From assembly GCA_005889395.1 (NCBI GenBank), contig VBFX01000114.1:3385-14148 (forward strand): 10,764 bases of DNA, written 5' to 3'. The notes under the pieces were generated by a model that made no database searches, was not told the origin of the DNA, and worked only from the letters and a program-made list of their open reading frames with translations. Below are positions 1 to 6,758 of this stretch, in pieces; the stretch's first letter is position 1, and every line of letters begins with the position of its first letter. This DNA comes from Chloroflexota bacterium. GTDB taxonomy: Bacteria; Chloroflexota; Dormibacteria; CF-121. The translations under genes were made by a program, and so were the position numbers.

Positions 1-928
1 CGAAAAGCGGAACGTGCCGCTGTGACGATAGCGCGAGGTAGAGGAGCGCGAAGGCCAGCAGCCACTCGCTGGTGCGGGGCCGAACGCGCCCGGTCGCCAG
101 CCCGGCGAGCAGCAGAAAGATGATCCCTTCGACCAGCAGCCCGGCCAGGGTGTGGAAGTCGGGCGAGGCCCATTCCTGGATGTTGTTCTGGATCAGGGGT
201 GAGGTGAGGGTGCCCAGAGAAAAGAGGATGGTCTGAATACCGAAGGGGTTGATAAACGCCAGGGCGCAGCCCGCTCCGATCGCCGCGGCGAGCGCGGACA
301 GCCGGCGCCGCGAGATGCTGCCCTCCTGGGACCGCCAGGCATCGACCGCTTCGCCGGCCACGAACAGCCCGCTGATGATGACGCCAACCAGGAATGCCGA
401 ATGCAGGTTCGCCCAGAGCCAGATGAACGGTGGCAGCATCCACGCGTGCAGCCGGCCAGCCCGGTACTCGAGCAGCCCGAGGAGGAGGAGGCCGCAGAAG
501 AGCACGTTGAGCAGCTGGGGCCGAGCTCCCCAGGCGGTCGACCCGGCCAGCGCGCCGACCAGGGTCAGGACAACCGCCGCCGGCTGCGGCAGTGCGGTCC
601 GGCGCAGGATCACATAGAGGCAGATCGCGGCCGCCGTCACCACCCCCGCGTAGGCGGCCACCAGCCAGGGTAGGCCGCCGACCCGGTAGAGCAGGTACAT
701 CGCGAGATCGGCCAGCCATTCGTGCATCACCCACGGATGCCCGGCGGCGCTGAAGGAATACAGGTCGACGTGCGGGATCGAGCCCGTGGCCAGCATCAAG
801 CGCCCGTTGGCCAGGTGCCACCAGAGGTCGGGATCGAGCGGGGGTACCGCCGCCAGGCTGAAAATGGCCGTGAAGAGCAGCATCCGGAGCACAACGGCGC
901 TGGTGACCCGGCGCAGGAAAGCCCCCAC
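1..928 (-). CDS. Polytopic membrane protein, GT-C-like, N-terminal 309 residues (runs off the left edge)
   Basis: This reading frame is open from a GTG at 928 to the window edge, so the C-terminus is missing. The protein is strongly hydrophobic, with about eight likely membrane segments, the first near residues 13-28 and others around 85-107, 138-155, 163-195, 211-228, 262-280 and 288-302. Recognisable blocks are DPDLWWHLANGR (32-43), HPWVMHEWLADL (64-75), WANLH (172-176), FINPFG (225-230), QEWASPDF (251-258) and a terminal QRHVPLF. From memory this set marks a widespread uncharacterised family resembling GT-C glycosyltransferases, with an acidic pair (D32, D34) in the first periplasmic loop; a role in sugar transfer from lipid carriers is inference. 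GTG is chosen because GGAGG lies 5 nt upstream and the preceding stop is 1 nt away; an internal ATG (codon 16) is less likely. Probably co-translated with the GT26 gene before it. Confidence 0.82.
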   Translation of the reverse strand, partial: MGAFLRRVTSAVVLRMLLFTAIFSLAAVPPLDPDLWWHLANGRLMLATGSIPHVDLYSFSAAGHPWVMHEWLADLAMYLLYRVGGLPWLVAAYAGVVTAAAICLYVILRRTALPQPAAVVLTLVGALAGSTAWGARPQLLNVLFCGLLLLGLLEYRAGRLHAWMLPPFIWLWANLHSAFLVGVIISGLFVAGEAVDAWRSQEGSISRRRLSALAAAIGAGCALAFINPFGIQTILFSLGTLTSPLIQNNIQEWASPDFHTLAGLLVEGIIFLLLAGLATGRVRPRTSEWLLAFALLYLALSSQRHVPLF

Positions 929-953
929 CCTATCCTCCCCCGGAGGGGGAGGA
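929..953 (-). promoter_or_regulatory. Hairpin enclosing the Shine-Dalgarno site of the membrane-protein gene
   Basis: On the minus-strand transcript, CCUCCCCC (952-945) pairs perfectly with GGGGGAGG (941-934) across a UCC loop (944-942), and a further U-A pair (953 with 933) closes it, giving a 9-bp GC-rich stem. The only good ribosome binding site for the GTG at 928, GGAGG at 938-934 with 5-nt spacing, lies wholly inside the 3' arm. The hairpin also encodes the last residues and abuts the stop (932-930) of the upstream GT26 gene. A ribosome finishing that gene must melt it, which would make translation of the membrane protein depend on translation of its neighbour. The pairing is seen; the coupling role is inferred. 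There is no U-run, so it is not a normal intrinsic terminator. Confidence 0.6.
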
Positions 954-1685
954 GCCTTTGGCTTGGCGACCCTCGCGCATCACCCGAATGACGAAGCGGG
1001 GCAGCGCGATCATGCGGCGCCAGCGCCAGGGTTCGCGCCACAACCGGTGCAGCCATTCCAGCCCCCAATTGCGCATCCAGTGCGGGGCCCGTCGCGCCCG
1101 GCCCGAAATGAAGTCGATGGCCCCCCCCACGCCCATGCCCACGGTCGCGCCGGAGGCGGCCAGGTTCCGCCCCAGCCAGGCCTCCTCGGCGCCGGCGCCG
1201 TAGGCCAGGAAGAGCAGCTGCGCGCCGCTGGAGCGGACCGCCTCGATCGTCGCGGCGTCACTCGATGGATCGGGGGAGCCCGCGTGCGTGCCCGCCAGGA
1301 TGAAGCCCGGATAGGTCTGCGACAGGACCCGGCCGGCCGCCTCCGCCACCCCCGGGCCGCCGCCGAGGAAGAAGAAGCGCCACCCCCTGGCGGCGCCGCG
1401 GGCCGCCAAGGCTGCGACGAAATCGACGCCCGCGACCCGCTCCGGCAGGGGATGGCCGAGCCGGCGGGCGGCCCAGACCACGCCGGCGCCGTCGGCGAGC
1501 GCCAGGTCGGCACCGCGCAGCACGGCTTCGAACGCCGGGTCGCGCCCCGCGTGCATGATGCGCTCCGGATTGACGCTGATCACCATTCGCGGAGGCCCCT
1601 GCGTGATGGCGGCGGCGACCCAGTCCACCGCCTCGGCCTTGGTCAGCGGGTCGATCGGCACCCCCAGCAGGGTGAAGCGCGTCAC
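930..1685 (-). CDS. wecG/tagA: WecG/TagA-family (GT26) glycosyltransferase
   Basis: This 251-residue protein has the usual length and motifs of GT26 enzymes, which move an amino sugar such as ManNAc or ManNAcA from UDP onto an undecaprenyl-diphosphate-linked sugar at the inner face of the membrane. Visible blocks are SVNPERIMHA (37-46), ADGAGVVWA (64-72) with D65 matching the Asp proposed as catalytic base in TagA, PERVAGVDF (81-89), FFLGGGPGVAEAA (105-117) and GVGGAIDFISGR (185-196). An aromatic, arginine-rich C-terminal part (about 198-231) resembles the appendage that helps these proteins act at the membrane. The donor sugar cannot be read from sequence. The start is a GTG overlapping the stop of the preceding GT4 gene by 4 nt (GTGA), so it is probably translationally coupled. 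The last residues, SSPSGGG, are encoded by the hairpin at 933-953 and look like a non-conserved tail. Confidence 0.92.
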   Translation of the reverse strand: MTRFTLLGVPIDPLTKAEAVDWVAAAITQGPPRMVISVNPERIMHAGRDPAFEAVLRGADLALADGAGVVWAARRLGHPLPERVAGVDFVAALAARGAARGWRFFFLGGGPGVAEAAGRVLSQTYPGFILAGTHAGSPDPSSDAATIEAVRSSGAQLLFLAYGAGAEEAWLGRNLAASGATVGMGVGGAIDFISGRARRAPHWMRNWGLEWLHRLWREPWRWRRMIALPRFVIRVMREGRQAKGSSPSGGG

Positions 1686-2827
1686 GCCGCGAGCGCCTGC
1701 CGATAGACCTCCGCGGTCTCACGCCCGAGGCGCGCGATGCTGAACGCTTTCGAACGCGCCAGTCCGGCCGCCCGCAGGCGCTTCTGCTCATCCTCGAAAC
1801 GGAGCAGCCGTTCCATCGCCTGGGTCAGCTCTTCGATGCTTTCCGTCCGCAGCACCACACCGGCATCCGCCACCAGCTCGGCCAGCGCGTCCGCCGATGA
1901 AACGATCACCGGCGTGCCGCAGGACATCGCCTCCAGCACGGGAAGGCCGAACCCTTCGTATCGCGAGGGATAGACGAAGACCGAGGCGCCGCTGTAGATC
2001 GCCGGCAGAACATCGCGGGGGACATAGTCGAGCGCGATGATATGCGCGCGCGGCCCCGGCTGCCGGACTTCTTTCGCCAGGCGCTCGGAGCCTCGGTTGG
2101 TCCGGCCGACATAGACGAGCGCCGAATCGTCGACCAGGTCGCGTGGGAGCAGCTCGTAGGCGGCGCGCAGGCGGGCGAGGTCTTTGCGTGGATCGATGGT
2201 GCCGACATAGAGGATGTAGCGCCCTGGTAGTCCGAATTGCTTTCGGACGCTGGCAATCTCATCGGCCGGCCGCGGCGTGAAGATAGGATCGGTGCAGAGT
2301 GGGACATAGGCGACCCGCTCCGGCGCGATATGGTACAGGTCGATGAGCTGCCGGCAGACCGCTTGCGAGGAGACCATGACGCGCCGTGCGCGGTGGATGC
2401 TCCTCGGCCCAAGCGTCCCGAAGTACAAGCGGGCACGCGGGTGCATGTCCGCGGGGCGGGCTCGATAGACCAGGTCGGGGACGGTCAGCACCAGCGGAAC
2501 GCCGCTGAGCATGGGCGCGACGCCGAGCACGGAGTGCAGCAGCGGGAGGGCGCGCGGGTAGGCGCCGAACCGCCACGGGACCGACCACTGTTCCCGGCCC
2601 ATTCGCAGCGCCCTGGGCACGCGCGGAAATGGGACCAGGCGGTGCCCCTCGGCCGCACCCCCCAGGTCGGGAATCACATCCTTGGTCACCAGCACGTCTA
2701 CGGAGGCACCGACGGCGTGCAGGCCTCGCAGGATGTGCAACGCGTGATGCTCGAGACCGGTGAACGGCCGCCCCGCGAAAAGCAGATCGACCGCGATGCC
2801 CTCGGGCAACGCATTGCTGGCGGACAT
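1682..2827 (-). CDS. GT4-family glycosyltransferase with a His-to-Pro change in the active-site loop
   Basis: A 381-residue GT-B enzyme of family GT4, probably cytoplasmic or membrane-associated, transferring a sugar from a nucleotide donor with retention of configuration. The C-terminal donor-binding domain is clear: YILYVGTIDPRKDL (204-217), then the EX7E signature in EGFGLPVLEAMSCGTPVI (E291 and E299). In the N-terminal domain the acceptor-side loop reads LTVPDLVY (114-121), where most relatives have THD; the usual His is Pro117 (codon CCC, 2479-2477). The ATG start lacks an obvious Shine-Dalgarno sequence, but a TAGCAT element lies 7 nt upstream. The gene heads a minus-strand unit with the GT26 gene (4-nt overlap) and the membrane protein, and is divergent from another GT4 gene. 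Donor and acceptor are unknown. Confidence 0.92.
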   Translation of the reverse strand: MSASNALPEGIAVDLLFAGRPFTGLEHHALHILRGLHAVGASVDVLVTKDVIPDLGGAAEGHRLVPFPRVPRALRMGREQWSVPWRFGAYPRALPLLHSVLGVAPMLSGVPLVLTVPDLVYRARPADMHPRARLYFGTLGPRSIHRARRVMVSSQAVCRQLIDLYHIAPERVAYVPLCTDPIFTPRPADEIASVRKQFGLPGRYILYVGTIDPRKDLARLRAAYELLPRDLVDDSALVYVGRTNRGSERLAKEVRQPGPRAHIIALDYVPRDVLPAIYSGASVFVYPSRYEGFGLPVLEAMSCGTPVIVSSADALAELVADAGVVLRTESIEELTQAMERLLRFEDEQKRLRAAGLARSKAFSIARLGRETAEVYRQALAA

Positions 2828-2865
2828 TGCCGCGATGCTAGCAGCGAGACGCGAGTCCGAGCCGG
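2828..2865. promoter_or_regulatory. Short divergent intergenic region with a possible -10 element
   Basis: Two GT4 genes start divergently here, 38 bp apart, or 56 bp if the plus-strand gene starts at 2884. On the minus strand TAGCAT (2840-2835) fits a TANNNT -10 hexamer and stands 7 nt before the ATG at 2827, a spacing that would give a leaderless or nearly leaderless transcript. This agrees with the lack of a Shine-Dalgarno site for that gene. No convincing -35 sequence is visible 17 nt upstream (GGCTCG), and no plus-strand promoter was recognised. Both promoters must lie in this gap or inside the opposing coding sequences, so they would overlap. Confidence 0.25.
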
Positions 2866-3954
2866 GTGCCTGGTGATGGGAACGTGATCGTCGGCATCGA
2901 TGGGACGCCCGCCGTGCGTGAGCACCTCACTGGAACCGAGGTCTACGCGCGGAGCATCATCAACGCCCTCGCCGCCTCGAGGGACGGGCGAAGCATGCGA
3001 GTCTATGCCAATGCCGTCGATGCGCCGCGCTGGCTGCCGGCCGGCGTGGAGTGGCGCGGGATTCCCTTCCCACGACTCTGGACGCACTGGCGACTGCGGC
3101 AGGCCCTGCGACGGGAGCGGCCGGATGTGACCTTCATTCCGAGCCACGTCCTCCCCTTCTCCCTCGGGCTCAAATCGGTGGTGACCGTGCACGATGTGGG
3201 TCACCGGCATGAGCCGCGCGCCTACCCGCGCGCCGCACGCTGGTACCTGGAAGCGACGACCCGCTATGCGGCGCATCACGCCAATCGCCTGATCGCGGTC
3301 TCGCAATCGACGGCTGATGACCTGGCCCGCTTCTACGGCGTTCCGCGCGGCCGGATCGCCGTCGTGCACTCCGGCATCGACGCGCGGATGCGCCCGCAGG
3401 ACCCGTCAAGGGTGGCGGAGGTGCTGCAGCGGCTCAAGATCGGCGGGGCCTACTTTCTCTATGTCGGGCGCAACCACCCGCGTAAGAACCTGACCATGTT
3501 GCGCCGCGCCTTCGACGAGGCACGCCGTCGCGGCCTGGACGCTGACCTGGTTCTCGTCGGACCCGGCCACGACATCGCATCGGCGGGCTCCGCCACCGTG
3601 TTGCCCTACCTCCCCGCCGACGACCTGCCCGCCTTGTACGCCGGCGCCATCGCGCTGACGCTCCCCTCGCGATTCGAAGGCTTCGGCTTTCCCGCACTCG
3701 AGGCGATGGCGTGCGGGACCGCCGTCATCGCCTCGACCGCCGGCGCGCTCCCCGAGATCGTCGGCACCGCCGGCATCTTGCTGAGCCCGCACGACGCGGG
3801 CGCCTGGAGCCAGGCAATGCTCGAGCTCGCCAGTGATGGCGCGTTGCAGCGCCGCCTGATCGCAGCCGGCCGCATGCGAAGCGCCGAGTTCAGCTGGACG
3901 AATGCGGCGAGCAAGACCTGGCGCGTCCTCGACGCGGTCGGCGGTCGAGCCTAG
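2866..3954 (+). CDS. GT4-family glycosyltransferase
   Basis: A 362-residue retaining GT-B glycosyltransferase of family GT4. The N-terminal domain opens with VIVGIDGTPAV (7-17) and TGTEVYARSI (22-31), the glycine-rich acceptor-side loop. VTVHDVGH (106-113) keeps the active-site His109, and LIAVSQSTADDLARFYGV (142-159) is the usual hinge-side segment. The donor-binding domain has FLYVGRNHPRKNL (197-209) and the EX7E motif in EGFGFPALEAMACGT (E271, E279). The longest frame starts at GTG 2866; a second GTG at 2884 would start the protein directly at the first beta strand (IVGIDG), as most relatives do, and may be the real start. Neither has a strong ribosome binding site. The stop overlaps the next gene's start by one base (TAGTG), so the two are a unit. 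This pair is the only plus-strand block in the window. Donor and acceptor are unknown. Confidence 0.91.
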   Translation: MPGDGNVIVGIDGTPAVREHLTGTEVYARSIINALAASRDGRSMRVYANAVDAPRWLPAGVEWRGIPFPRLWTHWRLRQALRRERPDVTFIPSHVLPFSLGLKSVVTVHDVGHRHEPRAYPRAARWYLEATTRYAAHHANRLIAVSQSTADDLARFYGVPRGRIAVVHSGIDARMRPQDPSRVAEVLQRLKIGGAYFLYVGRNHPRKNLTMLRRAFDEARRRGLDADLVLVGPGHDIASAGSATVLPYLPADDLPALYAGAIALTLPSRFEGFGFPALEAMACGTAVIASTAGALPEIVGTAGILLSPHDAGAWSQAMLELASDGALQRRLIAAGRMRSAEFSWTNAASKTWRVLDAVGGRA

Positions 3955-4721
3955 TGGGCCACGATCCCGCGACGCTGGCCGCGATGCTGTCGGGCGCCGG
4001 GTTCATCGCGGCGGAGGAAGAAACCGCCGAGCTCCTGGAGTGCGCCGCCGGGGACGACGAGCTCCTCGACGCCCTGATCGCGCGGCGCCTCACGGGTGAG
4101 CCACTGGCGTGGATCACCGGGCGGATCTCGTTCTGCAGCCTCGAGATCCGCGTCGATCCGGGCGTCTATGTCCCGCGCTGGCACAGCGAGGCGCTCGCGC
4201 GGCGTGCCGCCCAACGCCTGCGGCGAAACGGGACGGCGGTCGACCTCTGTACGGGCAGCGGAGCGATCGCCCGCATCCTGATGAGCCGGTGCCCCGCGGC
4301 GCGGATCGTGGCCTCTGACATCGACCCGCGTGCCGTTGCCTGCGCGACAGCGAACGGCGTGGAGGCCTATCTCGGGGATCTGCTCACTCCGCTCCCCCGC
4401 ACGCTCGAAGGCCGCGTCGATGTCGTCGTCGGTGTCGTGCCGTATGTGCCGACGCCCGAGCTGCCGCTTCTCCAGCGCGACACCTTCGCGTTCGAGTCGC
4501 CAGTCGCCTACGACGGCGGCCACGACGGCATCGAGATCCTCCGCCGGGTCCTCACCGACGCCCGCCGGTTCCTGAAGCGGGGCGGCGCGCTCCTCCTCGA
4601 ACTCGGTGGTGCCCAGGACCGCGCGCTTCGTCCCGACCTCGCGCGGCTCGGCTACACCGACGTCAGCGTGCTTCACGACGAAGAGGGCGACGTCCGCGGC
4701 ATCGAGGCAACGCTGGCTTAG
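3954..4721 (+). CDS. PrmC/HemK-like methyltransferase with NPPY motif changed to VVPY
   Basis: A 255-residue class I SAM-dependent methyltransferase built like PrmC, the enzyme that methylates the GGQ glutamine of release factors. An N-terminal helical part leads to LTGEPLAWITGRISF (46-60) and VDPGVYVPRWHSEALA (67-82), matching the PrmC inter-domain segment. The SAM site is DLCTGSGAIA (97-106) with acidic-loop D122, and YDGGHDGIEILRRVL (186-200) matches the C-terminal PrmC block. It most resembles the PrmC-related subgroup of unknown substrate described as TIGR03704, where the catalytic motif usually reads NAPYVP. Here it is VVPYVP (161-166), so the Asn that holds the target glutamine is absent. 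Release-factor methylation is therefore doubtful; another substrate or loss of activity is possible. The GTG start overlaps the GT4 stop by 1 nt, and the TAG stop interlocks with the TAA of the convergent GT4 gene. Confidence 0.85.
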   Translation: MGHDPATLAAMLSGAGFIAAEEETAELLECAAGDDELLDALIARRLTGEPLAWITGRISFCSLEIRVDPGVYVPRWHSEALARRAAQRLRRNGTAVDLCTGSGAIARILMSRCPAARIVASDIDPRAVACATANGVEAYLGDLLTPLPRTLEGRVDVVVGVVPYVPTPELPLLQRDTFAFESPVAYDGGHDGIEILRRVLTDARRFLKRGGALLLELGGAQDRALRPDLARLGYTDVSVLHDEEGDVRGIEATLA

Positions 4722-5761
4722 GGAGCGGCGACCGACTCGTAGACCTCGCGGTGCGCGGCGGCGCTCGCGGACCAGGTGTAGAGGGCGGCACGCGCACGGC
4801 CCGCGGCGACGTGGCGCTCGCGCAACGGTTGGTCGGTCAGGACGCGGAGCAGATTGTCGGCCAGGGCCTGGGCGTCCTCGGGCGCGCTCAGCAACGCGGC
4901 ATCACCGGAGACTTCGGGGATCGCCCCCGCGTTGGAGGCGACGACCGGCGTGCCCGCCGCAAACGCCTCGAGCAGCGGCAGTCCAAAGCCCTCATCGAGC
5001 GACGGAAAGAGAACGGCCTGCGCCATCTGGTAGAGGGCGGGCAGGTCGGGCATACCGGCATAGCCCACGAAGCGCACCCAATCGCGGAGGTCGAGCTCAC
5101 GAACCGCATCGACCACCGCGTCGTATTTCCAACCAAAGGCCCCCGCGACGATCAACGGCAAGCGCTGAGGGACCGGGATCCGCGCCAGCGCGCGGAGAGA
5201 GGTGACGTAGTTCTTGCGCGGCTGGACTGTTCCGAGCTGCAGCAGGTAGCGATCCGGCAGCGCGTAACGAGACCTGACATCGGCCTTGACCGAAAGCGAC
5301 GCCGGCAACGCGAACTCGGTCTCCACGCCGTGCGGGATCACGCGGCAGCGATCGGGTTCAATGTTAAAGAGGCGCACCGTCGCCCGTTTGGTTGCCTCTG
5401 AGGGGCAGATGATCATGCGCGCACGTCGAGCCGACTGTGGCACCACGACTCGGGTGGCGAACCACTGACCGGCCGGGAACCATTCGGGGTGGTCATAGAT
5501 CGCCAGGTCATGGATGGTCACGACGCCGGGCAGTCCGATGTTGAGCAGGGGAAGCGCGTTGGCCGCACCGTGGACCAGCCGGGCGCCGTCCCGGCGCATC
5601 CGCACTGGCACCACGAGGTGTGGCCCGACCAGGCGCAGGCCCGAATCCCGGTAGGGCATCAGCTCGACGCTGTGGCTGTCGCGGAATGCTGCGACGAGGG
5701 CTCCGATGTAGCGACCGACCCCGGTGGCGTCCTCGGCGAGGGCCTGGGCGTCGAGCGCCAC
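4718..5761 (-). CDS. GT4-family glycosyltransferase, last gene of the atp-murA-mreB run
   Basis: A 347-residue GT-B glycosyltransferase of family GT4. It starts at the first beta strand (ALDAQAL) followed by DATGVGRYIGAL (11-22), the acceptor-side glycine loop. VVTIHDLAIYDHPEWFP (80-96) holds the active-site His84; IICPSEATKRA (117-127) is the usual hinge-side segment. LLQLGTVQPRKNY (173-185) and the EX7E motif in DEGFGLPLLEAFAAGTPVV (E257, E265) form the donor site. The arrangement resembles mannosyl- and rhamnosyltransferases of O-antigen and exopolysaccharide loci, but the sugar cannot be assigned. The GTG at 5761 is the only start that keeps the full N-terminus; no good ribosome binding site is visible. 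It lies 31 nt after the GT9-like gene on the same strand. Its TAA stop overlaps the convergent methyltransferase stop, leaving no room for a terminator between them. Confidence 0.92.
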   Translation of the reverse strand: MALDAQALAEDATGVGRYIGALVAAFRDSHSVELMPYRDSGLRLVGPHLVVPVRMRRDGARLVHGAANALPLLNIGLPGVVTIHDLAIYDHPEWFPAGQWFATRVVVPQSARRARMIICPSEATKRATVRLFNIEPDRCRVIPHGVETEFALPASLSVKADVRSRYALPDRYLLQLGTVQPRKNYVTSLRALARIPVPQRLPLIVAGAFGWKYDAVVDAVRELDLRDWVRFVGYAGMPDLPALYQMAQAVLFPSLDEGFGLPLLEAFAAGTPVVASNAGAIPEVSGDAALLSAPEDAQALADNLLRVLTDQPLRERHVAAGRARAALYTWSASAAAHREVYESVAAP

Positions 5762-5792
5762 TCGAAGTGGAGGGCGCGCTGGCGTTTCCGGC

Positions 5793-6758
5793 TCAGGCGT
5801 AGCTGTCGATCCGGGCTTGCTTCGAGAGCGCCTCGACGACCTGCCGGGCGGGAAATCGTTCGAAGTCTTCCGTCCACAACGTCACGACCCGCTCGCCCCT
5901 CGGCGGGATGTCCGGCCGGCGAACCACGGCCAGCACCCGGGCTCCGGCCGCAGCCGCGACATGCAGGGCATCGCCGTCGTGGCCGACCACGCCGAGGCTG
6001 AGCTCGCTGACAACGGCCACTTCGTCCACGGTGATCTGCGCCAGGTTGATCACCAGGGTTGGCTTGGCGATCCCGCCCCGTGTCTCGCGCACGATCTGCT
6101 CATCACCCGCGCCGCTCAGGAGAACGATACGATCCGCCGCCGACTGATTGGCAACGACGGCGAATCGTTCGGCCGGCCACAACCCCCTGGAGCGCCGCGC
6201 CGACCAGCCACCGCCACCGGGAATCATGACCAGAGGGCGCCGGCCGCTGCCGATGAACGTCGGCCAGCGCGCCACCGCCTGGCTGCGCACCGCCTCGGGC
6301 GGTTGCAGCGCCGGGGCCTCGCCGGGCGTGAGCACCGGCCGGTTGCTGGCGACCGCCCCAAGGCGCCAGTTCGCTTCAACCGGGTGCATGCCCTTGACGC
6401 CCGCGACCCGCTCCGTGGCCGCCCAGCGACCACCGCCCGGCGCGATGAGGCGACGTGGTACCCCCGCGAAATAAGCGAGCGCGACATGAAGCAACCGCGC
6501 CGGGAACGGCACGACGACCGTGTCCACCGATGCCGTGCGCAGACGCCGAAAGACGCGCAGGAGCTCGCCGGGTGAATCATCGACGACGAAGGCGCGGCCG
6601 ACCGAGGACAGCCCGAGCAACGTCCCGACTGCGTCTGCCGAGGCGAACACCGTAGCGCCCTCGCAGGCTCGCAGCACCGGCTGCGCCAGCAGCGCCTCGC
6701 GAACCCCGCCGCCCAGGATGACCGCCACTCGTGACGCAGGTCGCGGCTCGCTACTCAT
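5793..6758 (-). CDS. GT9-like (heptosyltransferase-fold) glycosyltransferase
   Basis: A 321-residue protein with the two-domain layout of GT9 ADP-heptose:LPS heptosyltransferases and their relatives in bacteria without LPS. The N-terminal block VREALLAQPVLRA (19-31) aligns with the family's GDxLLxTPxLRAL, so the catalytic Asp position holds Glu21. The second domain has MIPGGGGWSARRSRGLWP (178-195) in the place of the HPG...K.WP block, IVLLSGAGDEQIV (211-223), and GHDGDALHVAAAAGARVLAV (259-278) in place of NDxGxxHLAAAxGxP, with His260 for Asn and Asp261 kept. The ATG at 6758 is chosen because it overlaps the mreB stop as ATGA; a longer frame back to 6830 would run into mreB and adds no conserved sequence. 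It may add a sugar to a surface glycan or lipid carrier. Fold assignment is fairly secure; activity and substrate are not. Confidence 0.82.
   Translation of the reverse strand: MSSEPRPASRVAVILGGGVREALLAQPVLRACEGATVFASADAVGTLLGLSSVGRAFVVDDSPGELLRVFRRLRTASVDTVVVPFPARLLHVALAYFAGVPRRLIAPGGGRWAATERVAGVKGMHPVEANWRLGAVASNRPVLTPGEAPALQPPEAVRSQAVARWPTFIGSGRRPLVMIPGGGGWSARRSRGLWPAERFAVVANQSAADRIVLLSGAGDEQIVRETRGGIAKPTLVINLAQITVDEVAVVSELSLGVVGHDGDALHVAAAAGARVLAVVRRPDIPPRGERVVTLWTEDFERFPARQVVEALSKQARIDSYA

Noticed and set aside
933..953. The GC hairpin as a rho-independent terminator
   Set aside because: There is no U-run after the stem on either strand, and it sits exactly on the ribosome binding site of a continuing gene.
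786..1706. A 306-codon plus-strand frame opposite the GT26 gene
   Set aside because: Antisense to a clear GT26 gene; the composition (Arg, Gly, Pro, His-rich) and lack of motifs mark it as a shadow.
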